DNA from: TMP-86 sp964247385
GTDB lineage: Bacteria > Pseudomonadota > Gammaproteobacteria > Steroidobacterales > Steroidobacteraceae
Direction: 5' to 3'
DNA: 64,000 nt
Assembly: GCA_964247385.1 (NCBI GenBank)
Contig: CAXTUB010000002.1
Span: forward strand, 124,001 to 188,000
This document shows positions 16,601 to 24,604 of the stretch, in pieces. The notes below the pieces were generated by a model, which saw only the letters and a list, made by a program, of their open reading frames with translations, ran no database searches and had not been told where the DNA came from. Both the position numbers and the translations under genes were made by a program. How positions within the stretch are numbered: position 1 is the first letter of the stretch; the number at the start of each line of letters is the position of its first letter.

Positions 16601-18613
16601 CTACGGTCCGCCCACTTGTGCTTCGACCGAAGTGGAGTCGATGCTGCCGCTGACGCGAGCAGGGCCATCGCTCCATTCGACTCGCAGGTCGCCCAGGATG
16701 CACGCGCCGCCTGCCGCCGTGGACGTGCGCATTCGCAATCGACCTTGCCGGCTTGCCGGTACGGGCCGACCGTCTGCATCGACCTGCCATTCAACGAAAC
16801 CCGAAACGGGTAAATCCTCGGTCCAACGTGTCGAGAACAACACCGCACGTCTGCGATCGCCTTTGCTTTCGAGCATGACTTCGCCGCCTCTCAGGCCGGC
16901 AACGCGGCCGAATCGCCCTGGCGGAAGGCGCGCGATCGCATCGTCCGCGGTCAGCACCGCGGCACGGGCACAGCGCAAGGCCGACGGCGGAGCGGCGTTG
17001 CCGGCCAGTGCAAGGGCAGGCATCACCTGCCCGGTATGGGCGGAAAATTCCGCGGTGAGCTTGAGTGGAGGTATCGCAGATGCGCAACTCACATCGCCCG
17101 CTTCCAGGCGCTCGATGAAATGCCGGGCGATGTGCGCCGCGCACGCTGAGCGCGCATGCGGCAGCGCATTGACATGAAAGCTGTTGGCAATGACGACCTG
17201 GCGTGCGTTGGGAAACGGTGTTGCAACATCGGCGCCCTCTTGGAGAATGGTGATGTGGTCCAACTCGCCCGAAACCACCAGCACCGGAATCGCCGGATAA
17301 CGCGTGCCGGACGTGATGACGTGTCCGGCCGGATGGAGCGCATCGGATGCCGGCCACGCCACGCATTGCTCGAGATCGCTGTAGTCGAGCGGAAGCGTGC
17401 GGTACTCCGCGATCGTAAACGGCGCGTAGAGCTGCGGCGCCTCGCGCTCGCGCGCCGCGATCAATTGCTCGAATTGGGCGCGGCGTGCCGCGAGCGGCAA
17501 ACGCATGTCGAAGACTTGCGGCGCGTCTTGACACATCACGGCGGCGGCTAGGCCTTCGCTGAATGCACTGGCTCGGCGCGATGCATCGCGCGAATCCACA
17601 TTCGCGACGGCGTCGGCCATGGCGCGCAACAGCGGAACGTGGTCGCCGGCCGCGAATGCACGCGCCGCCGCATCGAGGTCGCGCACGCTAGTGAACGCCG
17701 GGGCTGCACTGAACATGACCACCGCGAGCATGCCAGCATCCGCGCGGAACGCCCGCATCTGACCTAGAAAATCGCGCGCACGCGCATCGAACGGGTGAGC
17801 CCGCAACGCATCGAGCGCGGCTTGAATGTGCTGCATGGACGAGCCCGGCAGGCGCGCGCATTCTGGCGAGCGCTGACATGCCGTATCGAATTTGGCGCGT
17901 ACCGCGGGCGCATAGCTCGGGTGCCACGCGATGTCGGGACCCCCGATGGGGTAGGCTCCGTCGAGGATCAGCGAGCGCAGCATTTGCGGATGGCGGAGCG
18001 CAAACACTTGCGCGAAATAAGTTCCGTAAGAGTTGCCGTACAGGTCAGCGGGCGGCGCTTGCAAGGCAGTGAGAATCGCAGCCAAGTCGTCGGCCGCGTA
18101 AGCGGTGCTATAGAGAGGCGCCGCGGCGCCGAGCGATGCGCCGCATTGTCCGATGAGCGCCGGCGTCGGCCGCGCCGCGCGCTGCAGCGGCGCACAATCG
18201 AGGGCGCTCGATTTTCCCGTGCCGCGATTGTCCATGATCAGCACATCGTGGGAGTCGCGGAACGGCGCAAACAGCGCAAGGTAGGCATCGCGCGATTCGG
18301 TGGCCGGCGGGCCCGGTCCGCCCCCGGCAGCAACCAAGATGCCGCGTGCCTTGCCTGGTGAGCGATGCGCAAACCATTCGAAATACACCGTAATCGTCTT
18401 GCCCCGTGGATCGAGTGGATCGAAGGGGCGCGATAGCGAGCCGCAAGACGCGCCGTGGGCGCAACGCGTGAGATGGATGACCGGCCGCACGTCTGGCGGG
18501 CTTGCGCCTGCCGCACTTGCGGCGCTTGCCCCATCTGCCGCGCTTGCCGCGCACGCCGCAAAAATCCAAGCGAGGGCGAGCGCGAATCCTGGCCGCCGTG
18601 CGTTGACCCTCAT
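16601..18613 (-). CDS. Secreted alpha/beta hydrolase (S33/TAP-like peptidase family)
   Basis: About 670 residues from the ATG at 18613, which begins MRVNARRPGFALALAWIFAA, a signal peptide. The hydrolase fold shows the oxyanion motif AAGGGPGP, MDNRGTGKSS, the nucleophile elbow GNSYGTYF (Ser at about residue 195), the acid in VSGELDHIT and His in ANSFHVNALPH. This is the arrangement of proline iminopeptidase/TAP-like exported peptidases. A C-terminal 180-residue beta-rich region after the hydrolase core is unusual for the family and unassigned. The substrate cannot be inferred. Its start faces the threonine aldolase gene. Confidence 0.8.
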   Translation of the reverse strand: MRVNARRPGFALALAWIFAACAASAADGASAASAAGASPPDVRPVIHLTRCAHGASCGSLSRPFDPLDPRGKTITVYFEWFAHRSPGKARGILVAAGGGPGPPATESRDAYLALFAPFRDSHDVLIMDNRGTGKSSALDCAPLQRAARPTPALIGQCGASLGAAAPLYSTAYAADDLAAILTALQAPPADLYGNSYGTYFAQVFALRHPQMLRSLILDGAYPIGGPDIAWHPSYAPAVRAKFDTACQRSPECARLPGSSMQHIQAALDALRAHPFDARARDFLGQMRAFRADAGMLAVVMFSAAPAFTSVRDLDAAARAFAAGDHVPLLRAMADAVANVDSRDASRRASAFSEGLAAAVMCQDAPQVFDMRLPLAARRAQFEQLIAAREREAPQLYAPFTIAEYRTLPLDYSDLEQCVAWPASDALHPAGHVITSGTRYPAIPVLVVSGELDHITILQEGADVATPFPNARQVVIANSFHVNALPHARSACAAHIARHFIERLEAGDVSCASAIPPLKLTAEFSAHTGQVMPALALAGNAAPPSALRCARAAVLTADDAIARLPPGRFGRVAGLRGGEVMLESKGDRRRAVLFSTRWTEDLPVSGFVEWQVDADGRPVPASRQGRLRMRTSTAAGGACILGDLRVEWSDGPARVSGSIDSTSVEAQVGGP

Positions 18614-18766
18614 GGACACGCGACCGTACACTCGTTCAACAACAGGAGGTCTTCATGCTTCGACCCGAGCCTTCTGAATCCCGATTGCATAACAACTACG
18701 ACCGCGCGCATGCTGCGCGCCGCCGATGTGGCGTGAATCGCGGGGTGCGCGCGTCCACAATTCTAC

Positions 18767-19819
18767 GTGAGCCGTAATTTCGCGAGCGACAACGTGGTCG
18801 GTGCGTGTGCGCCCATCATGGATGCGCTCAATGCCGCCAATCAAGGCGATGCGGCTTCGTATGGCGCGGATGACATCACGCTGCGGCTGCAAACGCTCGC
18901 CAGAGAGATTTTCGAAACGCAGGTGGCCGTGTTTCCGGTCGCCACGGGCACTGCGGCCAATGCGCTTGCTTTGTCACAGCTCGCGCCGCCTTATGCGGGA
19001 ATTTATTGCTATGAAGCGGCGCATATCGTGATCGATGAATGCGGCGCGCCCGAGCTTTTCACGGGCGGCGCGAAATTGCTGGGGCTGCCTGGCGAGCACG
19101 GCCGCGTGAGTGTCGCCTCGCTCGAGCGCGCCTATCGCTTCGCCACTGAAACCGGTGCCAGTCATGTTCCGCCCGCTGCCCTCAGTCTGACTCAAGCCAC
19201 CGAATGGGGTACGGTGTACGAGCCTGCCCACATCGAAGCCTTGTGCGAGTACGCACATGCGCATGATCTCGGCACGCACATGGACGGCGCGCGTTTCGCC
19301 AATGCGCTCGCCGCGCTTGGCTGCACGCCGGCGCAGGCGACGTGGAAAGCCGGCATCGATGTGCTTTCACTCGGCGCAACCAAGAACGGTGCGCTGTGTG
19401 CAGAGGCCGTGGTGTTCTTTGATCCCCGCCGCGCCGAGCACTTCGACCGGCGCCGCAAACGCTGCGGCCACGTCTGGTCGAAAATGCGCTACCTGAGCGC
19501 GCAGCTCGAGGCTTATTTGACTGACGGCTTATGGCTTGCCAACGCGAAGCATGCCAACGAGCTGGCTCGGCGGCTCGCAGACGAGTTGTCCGTCCTGCCG
19601 GGAGTCACGCTCAACGCGCCCGCTCAGGTGAACGAGGTCTTCGTTGAATTGCCCGCGGTAGTCGAGCAGTCGTTGAAGGATCAGGGGTTCGGGTTTTACC
19701 GCTGGGCCTTGAGCGAGCGCACGCATGGCGTGCCGGTGCGATTCGTCACGTCGTATGCGCACACTCTCGCCGACGTCGATGCGTTGGTGGGCGCGGCGCG
19801 CAGCGCGTGCCGTCTTTAG
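18767..19819 (+). CDS. ltaE: Low-specificity threonine aldolase
   Basis: A 350-residue PLP enzyme with fold type I. It shows FPVATGTAANALAL (56-69), the substrate region THMDGARFANAL (170-181) and SLGATKNGA with the PLP-binding Lys206. It splits threonine or allo-threonine to glycine and acetaldehyde. The start is a GTG at 18767, because similarity begins at residue 2 (SRNFASDNV) and no ATG fits. The stop overlaps the stop of the convergent small gene at 19816. Glycine is also the end product of the demethylation route to the left, but no direct link is shown. Confidence 0.9.
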   Translation: MSRNFASDNVVGACAPIMDALNAANQGDAASYGADDITLRLQTLAREIFETQVAVFPVATGTAANALALSQLAPPYAGIYCYEAAHIVIDECGAPELFTGGAKLLGLPGEHGRVSVASLERAYRFATETGASHVPPAALSLTQATEWGTVYEPAHIEALCEYAHAHDLGTHMDGARFANALAALGCTPAQATWKAGIDVLSLGATKNGALCAEAVVFFDPRRAEHFDRRRKRCGHVWSKMRYLSAQLEAYLTDGLWLANAKHANELARRLADELSVLPGVTLNAPAQVNEVFVELPAVVEQSLKDQGFGFYRWALSERTHGVPVRFVTSYAHTLADVDALVGAARSACRL

Positions 19820-20361
19820 CCCGGAGCGACAGCCAGGGTGCGCGGATATTTTTCGAAGAAGCGGGTGATCATGAACTCGGCTCGCCGGCGCGCGCGTTCC
19901 TCGGCTGAAAGCGCCGGCGCAAGTCCCAAATAGCCAAGCTTCTCCAAGCATGCCTCGCACGGCAACAGCCGCTCGAATGCAAAGCCGCTGGCACTGGGGC
20001 TTTCGAGGTGAATGCGGAATACTCCGTCCTCGCGCGCTGAAACGCAGTGTGGCGGCGGAAACCCCGCAGCGCGCATCCGCTCGATCTCGGCGCAATGGGC
20101 AAAATGAAAGGATGGGCGGGGCACGCCGGCGCGCGCGTGCAACAAAACGCGCCGGTCTTTGTAAGCCAGAGTGGAGTCTTCCAGCGCGCGCACTTCATCG
20201 AAGAACCGCAACTCGATGCCGGTATCCACCAGCGCTTCGAGCTCCGCGACGGTAAAGCGGTACGGATTGACCGATAAACGAAATTGACCCAAATCCCGAG
20301 CTCCCATGCGCGCGCGCAGGTCGTTGAGCTCGCGATCTTCAGTGAAATCGGGTAATTCCAT
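19816..20361 (-). CDS. Hypothetical protein with putative Cys/His metal site, third gene of the ZorAB-like operon
   Basis: A 181-residue soluble protein that I cannot name. It has PSFHFAHC (83-90) and CEACLEKLGY (135-144), so His86/His89, Cys90, Cys135 and Cys138 could form a zinc site. Between them lies a strand-rich stretch (DGVFRIHLE). It starts five bases after the stop of the OmpA/ZorB-like gene and is clearly co-transcribed with it. Known Zorya systems carry effectors (ZorC/D, ZorE and others) after ZorAB. This protein is shorter than ZorC or ZorD and has no visible helicase or complete HNH motif, so any effector role is a hypothesis. Confidence 0.6.
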   Translation of the reverse strand: MELPDFTEDRELNDLRARMGARDLGQFRLSVNPYRFTVAELEALVDTGIELRFFDEVRALEDSTLAYKDRRVLLHARAGVPRPSFHFAHCAEIERMRAAGFPPPHCVSAREDGVFRIHLESPSASGFAFERLLPCEACLEKLGYLGLAPALSAEERARRRAEFMITRFFEKYPRTLAVAPG

Positions 20362-20366
20362 GGGTG

Positions 20367-21095
20367 CTAATGCGTGACTTCGAGAATTTTTGCGAGTCGC
20401 GTCTCTGCATCGGTGCGCACGCGAAACTCGACTCGCCTGGAACGCTCGGCGTCCTCGCTGCCATCAGCGCGCAGAATCAAATGCGACGAGGCCAATCCAT
20501 TGGCCGTCAGGAACCGCGCGATCCAGGCACGATCTGCAACGACCTCGGGTAAGTTCAGTAGATACTCGAGCGTGGTGCGTGTACGGGCCTGCGATAGCTC
20601 CATGTTCCTGAAATAAGCGCCTTGCACCGGCTCGCCGTACCAGTCGGATGAGGTGTGTCCTTCGATGCGAATCTCGGCAATGGCGTCGCGATATTTGCGC
20701 GAGGTCAAGATGGCGACGTAGCGTGGAAAAAAATCCGCCAGCACGGTCTTGAATTCGGGCCTGAGATCACTCCGGCCATTCGCAAACAGCACCTCCGGCT
20801 CGGTAAAGCGCACGCTCAAATCGTTCTTGATGAGCTGCGCTTTCCAGTGCGGCAAGTCCTGCCTGAATTCCGACTGCAAATCATCGTAGAGCGCATCGCG
20901 GATTTCGCTGTAGGCAATGGCGACGCTCTTGACTCGGTCGGCGTCGGCTTCCACTTTCAGCATGTACATGACGGCGATCAAAAGAAAGATGACCATGAGC
21001 CCGGTCATCAAGTCGCTCAAAGGAATCCAGTGCGCTTCGGCCGATCCCAAACTGTCGGCTGGTCCCAGCGAGCTCTCCTCACCGAGCGCGCTCAT
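20367..21095 (-). CDS. ZorB/MotB-like OmpA-family protein
   Basis: A 242-residue inner-membrane protein. A short cytoplasmic N-terminus leads into one transmembrane helix (SDLMTGLMVIFLLIAVMYML, 27-46) with Asp28 at the helix start, as in MotB/ZorB proton-channel plugs. The periplasmic part is an OmpA-like peptidoglycan-binding domain with RIEGHTSSDW, ELSQARTRTTLEYLL and RRVEFRV. It pairs with the ZorA/MotA-like gene 54 bases upstream, and the arrangement WIPLSDLMTGLM closely resembles ZorB. Other ion-driven motors of the ExbD/TolR/MotB class are the alternative. Confidence 0.8.
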   Translation of the reverse strand: MSALGEESSLGPADSLGSAEAHWIPLSDLMTGLMVIFLLIAVMYMLKVEADADRVKSVAIAYSEIRDALYDDLQSEFRQDLPHWKAQLIKNDLSVRFTEPEVLFANGRSDLRPEFKTVLADFFPRYVAILTSRKYRDAIAEIRIEGHTSSDWYGEPVQGAYFRNMELSQARTRTTLEYLLNLPEVVADRAWIARFLTANGLASSHLILRADGSEDAERSRRVEFRVRTDAETRLAKILEVTH

Positions 21096-21149
21096 CGCGG
21101 AGAAGTCACCGGGAAAAGCTCATGCGAAGGGGCTCATGGGCAGCAAAGC

Positions 21150-22325
21150 TCACGACACCCGGGTCGATTGCAGCACGCGCTGCAGCTGCGTGGTGAGCGG
21201 CGTGTAATCCTGCACGAACTTTTGCGACAGCGCGGTGAGCTGCCGCCCAAGCGACTCGATGGCGCGGCGCAGCTCTTCTTCGAGCGCCTTGTCGAGCAGC
21301 ACGATGTGCTTTCGCGAATCCTCGGTGGCGCGACGCACATGCTCGTTCAGCGCATCGTTGGCTCGAGCCAGAGCACCGGTCAGCTGCTCCTGATTGGCGC
21401 GCACGCCGGCTTCCATTTGACTCGTCATGGCCACGATGCGCGATTCGATTTCGGGCAAGCCGGATGCGGCCTTGTTCACGAGTCCGGCGAACGCGCCGAG
21501 CGAGCTCTCGAGATGCGTCCGCTGCGTCTCGAGCGATGTCAGCAATTTCTCGAGCGAGCCTGCGACTCCGTTGAAGGCCGACGCTTTGTTGACGAGGTCC
21601 GCGTAGCGAAGCGAGGCCTGCGCCATGTTCTTGCGGGTCGCCGTTTCTTGCTCGATGAGATCGTTGAGTTGAACTTCGTACTTTTGCTGCCAGACCAGCA
21701 GCTTGCCGATGGCCGAATTCAGCTGCGTGAAGTTCTCGCCGAACTGCTCGTTGATCTTGGCATTGAAATCGCGGATGACTTCCTGCAGCGCTTGGATCAA
21801 TGCCTTCGAGTTGGAATCGGCGACCTTGTCGGCATAGCGCTCAAAGGAGTTCTGCAACTTGTCAAGACGTGACTCGGTACCGGTGCGCAAGAGTTTGATC
21901 TGGCCCACCAGGCTCGACTCGCCCGCGTGTCCCATGGTGCGATTGAGCTCGACCAACTGCGTGGCAAGGTCATCGACGGTGGCGCCGGTGGTGACGCTGC
22001 GCGCTCGAGCGCGCGTCTCCCCAAACAACATTTGCCGTGCCTTTAGAGTCAGCGCAAAGCCGATGCCGGCCACCGACGCCCAGAACGATGTGCGAATGCC
22101 CTCGAGCAAATGCGGCACGCCGGCGCGCACATCGTTGGGATCGAAGTCGAGCAAGCCCCATGCGATGCCGGTGAAACAAAAGAAGATGCCGAGAGTGGTC
22201 AAAAGCGTCGGACCCAACAGCGCCGCACGGCGCGACCAGCGCAGATGAAACGCGATGCCGACCACGCTGATGAGCAGGATGGCGAATTCCGTCAGCGGGC
22301 TTAAGTTAGCCCAAATGCGCTCCAT
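21150..22325 (-). CDS. ZorA/MotA/TolQ-like proton channel protein with long coiled coil
   Basis: A 391-residue protein with three predicted transmembrane helices (about 11-28, 38-58 and 80-98; the third is GIRTSFWASVAGIGFALTLKA, a TolQ/ExbB-like signature). It then continues as about 280 residues of almost uninterrupted amphipathic coiled coil (LNRTMGHAGE to LQRVLQSTR). The channel-plus-long-tail layout is that of ZorA, whose tail projects into the cytoplasm to signal effectors. It is the first gene of a three-gene minus-strand operon with the OmpA-family protein and the Cys/His protein. Full Zorya membership is not established, because ZorC/D/E are not visible in the window. Confidence 0.8.
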   Translation of the reverse strand: MERIWANLSPLTEFAILLISVVGIAFHLRWSRRAALLGPTLLTTLGIFFCFTGIAWGLLDFDPNDVRAGVPHLLEGIRTSFWASVAGIGFALTLKARQMLFGETRARARSVTTGATVDDLATQLVELNRTMGHAGESSLVGQIKLLRTGTESRLDKLQNSFERYADKVADSNSKALIQALQEVIRDFNAKINEQFGENFTQLNSAIGKLLVWQQKYEVQLNDLIEQETATRKNMAQASLRYADLVNKASAFNGVAGSLEKLLTSLETQRTHLESSLGAFAGLVNKAASGLPEIESRIVAMTSQMEAGVRANQEQLTGALARANDALNEHVRRATEDSRKHIVLLDKALEEELRRAIESLGRQLTALSQKFVQDYTPLTTQLQRVLQSTRVS

Positions 22326-22356
22326 GCCGCATTGTGCACTCGATCGACTGGCGCGC

Positions 22357-23697
22357 TCAAGGCTTCAGCAGATCGAGTGCGACCGCAGTCATGGCGGTCA
22401 CGCCGGTGCGCAGTGTCGGCTCCGGCACGGGAAGAAACTTGTCGGTATGCATTCCGGGCGGCAGAGTGCCGCGCGACTTCGCCTCGTTGAGCGCGGCTTC
22501 ATCGACGGCGCCGAGCCAGAACATCACGCTCGGAATCCTGCGTTGGTCGAGACCGAAGGCGCCGAAGTCCTCGCTGGCCATGATGGGATCTTCATCGAAC
22601 ACGCGGTCCGCGCCGAGCGCGGCACGCAGCGTCGATTTCAAGCGCGCGCTCAACGCCGGGTCGTTGTACGTCACGGGCGTGAATTGCTGCTCCGGAATCG
22701 TCACGACCGGATACAGATCCTCTGGCAAGCCCGCCGCGATCGCAATGCCTCTGGCGGCATTGCGTACGCCATCGACCGTCACTTGCTGCGCACGATCGCT
22801 GAAAGCCCGCGCGGTCAGCTCCAGCTTAACCTCGTATGGAATGATGTTGCGCTTCGTGCCGCCGTGAATATCGCCCACCGTGACCACCGCAGGGTCTTGC
22901 GGATTTTGCTGGCGACTGACGATGGTCTGGATCTGATTGATGAACTGCGCCGCCATGACAATGGGATCCTTCCCTTCTTGCGGCCTCGCGCCATGCCCGC
23001 CAATGCCGCGGATCAGCACATCGATCGATGTCGAGCTGGCGAGCGCAGCTCCCGAGGTAATCGACACGGTGCCTGCGGCGCGCGCATTGGTATCGTGCAG
23101 CGCGATGGCCATGTCCGGCGTGCCGAAGCGCTCGTATAGACCATCCGCCAGCATGGCGCGGGCGCCGTCGACGGTTTCTTCCGAAGGTTGGCCGATGAGC
23201 ATGAGCGAGCCATGCCACTGCGACCTGGTTGCGGCAAGCGCACGTGCGGTACCGAGCAAGACCGTCGTGTGCACGTCATGGCCGCAAGCATGCATGACCC
23301 CGACGTCTTGGCCTGACGGAGTCTTGCTTCGCACCGTGCTCGCATACGGCGCGCCGGTATTTTCAACGACGGGCAGCGCATCCTTGTCACCGCGGATCAG
23401 GAGCTTCGGTCCCGCACCGTTCGCGAGCAACGCAACGACGCCGTAGGCTTGCGACCCGTCGGCATACCGGCCCACTCGCTCAGTCACCTTGAAGCCGGCT
23501 CTGCGCAATTCCGCGGCGAGGAGCGCCGCAGTCTTCTCCTCGTGATGCGACAGCTCTGGATGCGCATGCAAACTTTGATAGGTGGATAAGAGCGACGGTA
23601 ATTCCGCCGACACCGTGGACTGCAGCTCGGCCGCGCCTGCGGCGTTTGCCAACAGGGCGGCCACCGCCAAGGACGCGAAGGCAAAAACGCTTTTCAT
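22357..23697 (-). CDS. Exported M20 family amidohydrolase
   Basis: A 446-residue protein with signal peptide MKSVFAFASLAVAALLANAAGA. Metal-binding motifs of the M20D (HipO/aminoacylase-like) family are visible: HAHPELSHHEEKTA, GDKDALPVVE, HACGHDVHTTVLLGTARAL, QPSEETVDGARAML and EDFGAFGL. The family hydrolyses N-acyl or N-aryl amino acids and some peptides, using a two-metal centre. Export to the periplasm fits scavenging. It has no obvious partner: the ZorA-like gene follows 31 bases downstream on the same strand but is functionally unrelated. Confidence 0.88.
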   Translation of the reverse strand: MKSVFAFASLAVAALLANAAGAAELQSTVSAELPSLLSTYQSLHAHPELSHHEEKTAALLAAELRRAGFKVTERVGRYADGSQAYGVVALLANGAGPKLLIRGDKDALPVVENTGAPYASTVRSKTPSGQDVGVMHACGHDVHTTVLLGTARALAATRSQWHGSLMLIGQPSEETVDGARAMLADGLYERFGTPDMAIALHDTNARAAGTVSITSGAALASSTSIDVLIRGIGGHGARPQEGKDPIVMAAQFINQIQTIVSRQQNPQDPAVVTVGDIHGGTKRNIIPYEVKLELTARAFSDRAQQVTVDGVRNAARGIAIAAGLPEDLYPVVTIPEQQFTPVTYNDPALSARLKSTLRAALGADRVFDEDPIMASEDFGAFGLDQRRIPSVMFWLGAVDEAALNEAKSRGTLPPGMHTDKFLPVPEPTLRTGVTAMTAVALDLLKP

Positions 23698-23792
23698 GAT
23701 CCCCCCAACTCGTTCTTGTGCGAACTATACAACGCGGAGTGCCGCGATATGGAATGACCAGAACCCCGCGCACCGCTACACTCTCGTGGAAC

Positions 23793-23960
23793 ATGGAATC
23801 GAAACTTGCGCGCGTTGCCGAGCTGGAGCTGATCGAAGCCACGCAAAAGCTGTCTCCTGAAGAGCGCGTCAACGCGTTTTTGGCACACAGTCGATTAATG
23901 TTCGAGCTTCGAGCCGCAGCGGAAAGCGAGCCGCAGCGCAATGAGGTGAATCGCGAATGA
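23793..23960 (+). CDS. Small protein coupled to a nucleotidyltransferase
   Basis: A 55-residue acidic/helical protein starting MESKLARVAELELIEATQKL and containing SPEERVNAFLAHSRLM. It overlaps the following nucleotidyltransferase gene by four bases (ATGA), so the two are translated together. Small-gene-plus-nucleotidyltransferase pairs include MNT/HEPN-type toxin-antitoxin systems, but this partner shows no HEPN motif (RxxxxH). I do not recognise the family. Confidence 0.6.
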   Translation: MESKLARVAELELIEATQKLSPEERVNAFLAHSRLMFELRAAAESEPQRNEVNRE

Positions 23961-24523
23961 GAGCACGCCGCGCGGGTGAGTCGGCACTTTTGTTGTTGGA
24001 CGTCGTGGACGTCTTGAATCGCGAGGGCATTGATTACGTCGTCATTGGCGCATTGGCTGCGACTGTGCACGGCGTAATCCGGGCCAGCGCCGATGCCGAC
24101 CTGTTGCTGGCCAGCACAGCTCAGGCTGCGAGTCATTTGACAGCCTTGTTCATCGCGGCGGGGCTCATTGCGGAAACGAGGGTAGGCGGTCTCGATGATC
24201 CCATTCCGGCGCTCATTCCCGTGAGCGATGCATTTGGGAATCGCGTCGACCTGTTGCTCGGGCTGCGAGGTATCGACTCGGCAGCGTTTACGCGCGCCGT
24301 GGCGGTTGATTTCCAGGGTGCGCGCCTGAAATTCATAGGGCGAGAGGACTTTGTTGCGATGAAGCTGTTTGCTGGCGGCCCGGTGGATATTTTGGATGCG
24401 CGTCGTGCCATCCTGGCGAGTCAAGGAAATTTGGATCGCGAGCTACTATTTGCGATGGCGCGGCGTTATGGCGCCGCCACCGTCAAAGTTCTCGAGGATG
24501 TTCTGTTGGAGAATAATTCTTAG
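23957..24523 (+). CDS. Nucleotidyltransferase-fold protein (DUF6036-like)
   Basis: A 188-residue protein with a minimal nucleotidyltransferase core: YVVIGALAATVHGVIRASADADLLL (27-51), where Gly31 and the DxD pair Asp46/Asp48 match the conserved catalytic positions. NRVDLLLGLRG could supply the third acidic residue. Family members range from antitoxin-like adenylyltransferases (MNT, AbiEi/ii-associated) to uncharacterised hypothetical transferases. The coupled small gene upstream suggests a two-gene unit. Substrate and biological role are unknown. Confidence 0.72.
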   Translation: MRARRAGESALLLLDVVDVLNREGIDYVVIGALAATVHGVIRASADADLLLASTAQAASHLTALFIAAGLIAETRVGGLDDPIPALIPVSDAFGNRVDLLLGLRGIDSAAFTRAVAVDFQGARLKFIGREDFVAMKLFAGGPVDILDARRAILASQGNLDRELLFAMARRYGAATVKVLEDVLLENNS

Positions 24524-24604
24524 CGATCGCGTGGATGCGCGGTGTCGCGCGATGACCGAGCGATAGCGCGCGAGAAGCGGCAGTCACGGATTCATCCATT
24601 GGCT

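Noticed and set aside
20655..21872. A 405-codon plus-strand frame antisense to the ZorB- and ZorA-like genes.
   Set aside because: Leu/Glu/Arg-rich composition reflects the opposite-strand coiled coil; the minus-strand proteins have clear domains.
19816..22325. A complete type I or II Zorya defence system.
   Set aside because: Only ZorA- and ZorB-like genes are present. No ZorC, ZorD helicase or clear ZorE HNH nuclease follows; the third protein is different.
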